A stretch of DNA of 64,000 bases from Clostridiales bacterium. Its GTDB lineage: Bacteria > Bacillota > Clostridia > Saccharofermentanales > Saccharofermentanaceae. The stretch spans positions 124,001 to 188,000 of the forward strand of contig JAFRRJ010000040.1 of NCBI GenBank assembly GCA_017428155.1, in the 5' to 3' direction. Both the position numbers and the translations under genes were made by a program. The notes below the pieces were generated by a model, which was not told the DNA's origin, searched no databases, and was given only the letters and a program-made list of their open reading frames with translations. This document shows, piece by piece, positions 62,430 to 64,000 of this stretch; the first letter of the stretch is position 1; every line of letters begins with the position of its first letter.

Positions 62430-64000
62430 ATGAGTAAACATAAACCCTACATCTTTATGACACAGGACAAGCTGATGGATCTTTGCAGATACGATATCGG
62501 CTGGATAGAGACTGTCGGCGGGTCTGATCTTGATGCTTATCCGGAATCAGGCTTTGAAGTCCAGTGCGAGAACGATTATCCGATGCTCTTATCGGACCTT
62601 AAGACTGCTCTGTCTCATTTCGATGAAGAGAAAACTTCATTCCAGGATTTTGCATACGACTGGTGGTATCCCATCACGACCTACTTCTACGGTGATCTCT
62701 GCCTTGATGAGCTTTTGGGACCCGATCCGGATATGATGTACGATTTCCCCATTCCTCCGCTTCCGGAGAATGATGAGGACATGATCATCACCATCATGGT
62801 CAAGCTGGCGTCTATAGCTGACAGGATCGAAGACGGCAAGTTCCCTCACGGCACTGCTTCCGAAGTGCTTAAGATCCCTGATCTTCTTGCCCTTATTGAA
62901 AACTATGAGGAGAATAAGGATCTTCCCGAAGAAGAGCGCACATATACCAAGGACCAGATGCTCGCATTCCTTAACCACTGGGATAACAGCCTGCTTCTTG
63001 TCGATGCTCCAGAGAAGATCATCAACACATTCGTTGACTTCACCAACACGCTTTGTGACAGGCATGTTTTCGAAGCCCTCAAGATAAAGGCATTTGCCTG
63101 CAACGGCGGCAATTCTGCCTTCCCTTGCGACTATAAGGAAGCCGTACGGCTCCTTAACATACTTCTTAAGGAATTCGGCTTCGGCTATGCTGCCAATGCA
63201 CTGGGCTTCATATACTTTGACGGCAAGCTCACGGGCAATCCTGACTACGACAAGGCATTTGCTTACTTTGCAATAGCTTCCAACTACAACATCTCTGAAG
63301 CCAAGCTCATGTTTGCCGACATGCTCCTTCTTGGTCAGGCAGGTAATCCGGATCCGATGCTCGCTTATAACACTTATCTTCAGGTATATCACGATGCCAG
63401 GATCAGATTTGAGAATGGCGACTGCAATACCAACCTTCCCGAGAGCGCATTAAGGATCGCAAGGACTCTCGCGCTCTTCCCCGATCAGAAGGTCAAGAGA
63501 TTAAAGCTTCTTCTGGAGGCCACATATTCGGCATTTGTAAGATATCAGACCAATAAGCTTCACACAGACCTGGAATTCTCGAAGGATGTCCAGGCTGAGA
63601 TAGATAAAGTTATCAATCTGTTCGGCAAGGACGATAAAGTCAAGATCAATTCCGGATGGCAGAAGCTCGGCAATGAGGACATAACCGAATTCTTCGACGA
63701 CTTCTCCGGTCCTCCCTTCCCGGCCTACTACACGGTCAATGTCAAGAAGCTCAAGAGCAACAGGTATAAGTTCACGCTGAAGCGCCACTCGATATTCCCC
63801 GGCAATCCGCCGCCGTTATCTTTGTCGGTACAGCCCTGGCTTCTCCGATGCGGTCTTTGCGACAGGATCGATTTCTCGATTCCCGCAGAACCAGGCAACA
63901 AAGCTCTTGATTATCTTGCCCGGACCGGCGAGACAGGTACTTTCGACAAGATCCTGATCAAGAACGATGAGGAGTATAATGCCTCCGCTTTCTCCTTCGT
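62430..64000 (+). CDS. Sel1/TPR-repeat protein, 3' end outside window
   Basis: An open frame from ATG 62430 to the window end, at least 523 residues. It begins MSKHKPYIFMTQDKLMDLCR. A soluble acidic N-terminal part (about 1-215) is followed by Sel1-like helical repeats (FGYAANALGFIYFDGKL, YDKAFAYFAIASNYNISEAK, LMFADMLLLGQAG). A later region near the edge contains FDDFSGPPFPAYYTVNVKKL and the cysteine pair in LLRCGLCDRIDFSI. Sel1 repeats mediate protein contacts. I do not recognise the family and the C-terminus is not visible. It follows glmS after a terminator, so it is a separate unit. Confidence 0.75.
   Translation, partial: MSKHKPYIFMTQDKLMDLCRYDIGWIETVGGSDLDAYPESGFEVQCENDYPMLLSDLKTALSHFDEEKTSFQDFAYDWWYPITTYFYGDLCLDELLGPDPDMMYDFPIPPLPENDEDMIITIMVKLASIADRIEDGKFPHGTASEVLKIPDLLALIENYEENKDLPEEERTYTKDQMLAFLNHWDNSLLLVDAPEKIINTFVDFTNTLCDRHVFEALKIKAFACNGGNSAFPCDYKEAVRLLNILLKEFGFGYAANALGFIYFDGKLTGNPDYDKAFAYFAIASNYNISEAKLMFADMLLLGQAGNPDPMLAYNTYLQVYHDARIRFENGDCNTNLPESALRIARTLALFPDQKVKRLKLLLEATYSAFVRYQTNKLHTDLEFSKDVQAEIDKVINLFGKDDKVKINSGWQKLGNEDITEFFDDFSGPPFPAYYTVNVKKLKSNRYKFTLKRHSIFPGNPPPLSLSVQPWLLRCGLCDRIDFSIPAEPGNKALDYLARTGETGTFDKILIKNDEEYNASAFSF

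Overview
This 64 kb window looks like a chromosome segment of an anaerobic, Gram-positive-type member of the Bacillota, class Clostridia. The evidence is lipoproteins with Gram-positive-style signal peptides, a T-box riboswitch, GatCAB, a FabK-type enoyl reductase, type III glutamine synthetase, a two-gene Fe-S assembly set and strong AGGAGG ribosome binding sites. I cannot name the genus; an uncultured gut or rumen lineage near Oscillospirales or Saccharofermentanales is a guess. No rRNA, tRNA, CRISPR array or intact insertion sequence was seen.

Layout. (1) 1-5.4 kb, minus strand: rpoB (cut by the window edge) behind a consensus promoter and a short leader ORF, then pyrG. (2) 5.5-15.5 kb, minus: a nitrogen-assimilation operon gltB-gltD-amt/PII fusion-glnN, divergent from a LysR regulator at 15.7 kb. 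(3) 16.7-19.9 kb, plus: an AT-richer accessory stretch of small genes (zinc ribbon, methyltransferase, Nudix, unknowns) with two decayed genes. (4) 20-22.4 kb, minus: trpE-trpG under a tryptophan T-box. (5) 22.6-29.5 kb, minus: gatC-gatA-gatB, a CNNM/CorC membrane protein, a HAD phosphatase and a membrane-anchored foldase-like protein. (6) 29.6-37.5 kb, minus: glf with two parvulin-like lipoproteins whose tails carry opposite charge, a GH3 glycosidase and a repeat lipoprotein. (7) 37.7-48.7 kb, minus: fatty-acid operon fabH-K-D-G-F-Z, preceded by a second ketosynthase locus (asparaginase, C39-like protein, ACP, ketosynthase/chain-length-factor fusion, ketoreductase, iron-sulfur flavoprotein). 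(8) 48.8-58.2 kb: exonuclease III (plus), then on the minus strand a LacI-sensor/GGDEF/EAL/beta-helix protein, a DUF4236 protein, a solute-binding lipoprotein and another lipoprotein. (9) 58.6-64 kb: SufBD-SufC pair (minus), then glmS and a Sel1-repeat protein cut by the window edge (plus).

How the genes fit together. Ammonium is imported and sensed by the Amt-PII fusion, fixed by GlnN, and moved to glutamate by GltBD; the adjacent LysR protein is the obvious candidate regulator, with a matching operator over its own promoter. Glutamine then feeds pyrG, trpG, gatCAB and glmS, all in this window. The fab operon has its own promoter with a FabT-type palindrome.

The most unusual locus is the ACP/KS-CLF operon. 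It encodes one polypeptide with an intact ketosynthase (Cys159, His291, His327) fused to a second ketosynthase fold in which the cysteine is replaced by glutamine, the hallmark of type II polyketide chain-length factors. Next in interest are the four-part c-di-GMP protein at 49.6-53.4 kb, the charge-complementary lipoprotein pair, and an RpoB rifamycin pocket carrying Ala and Asn at E. coli positions 513 and 526.
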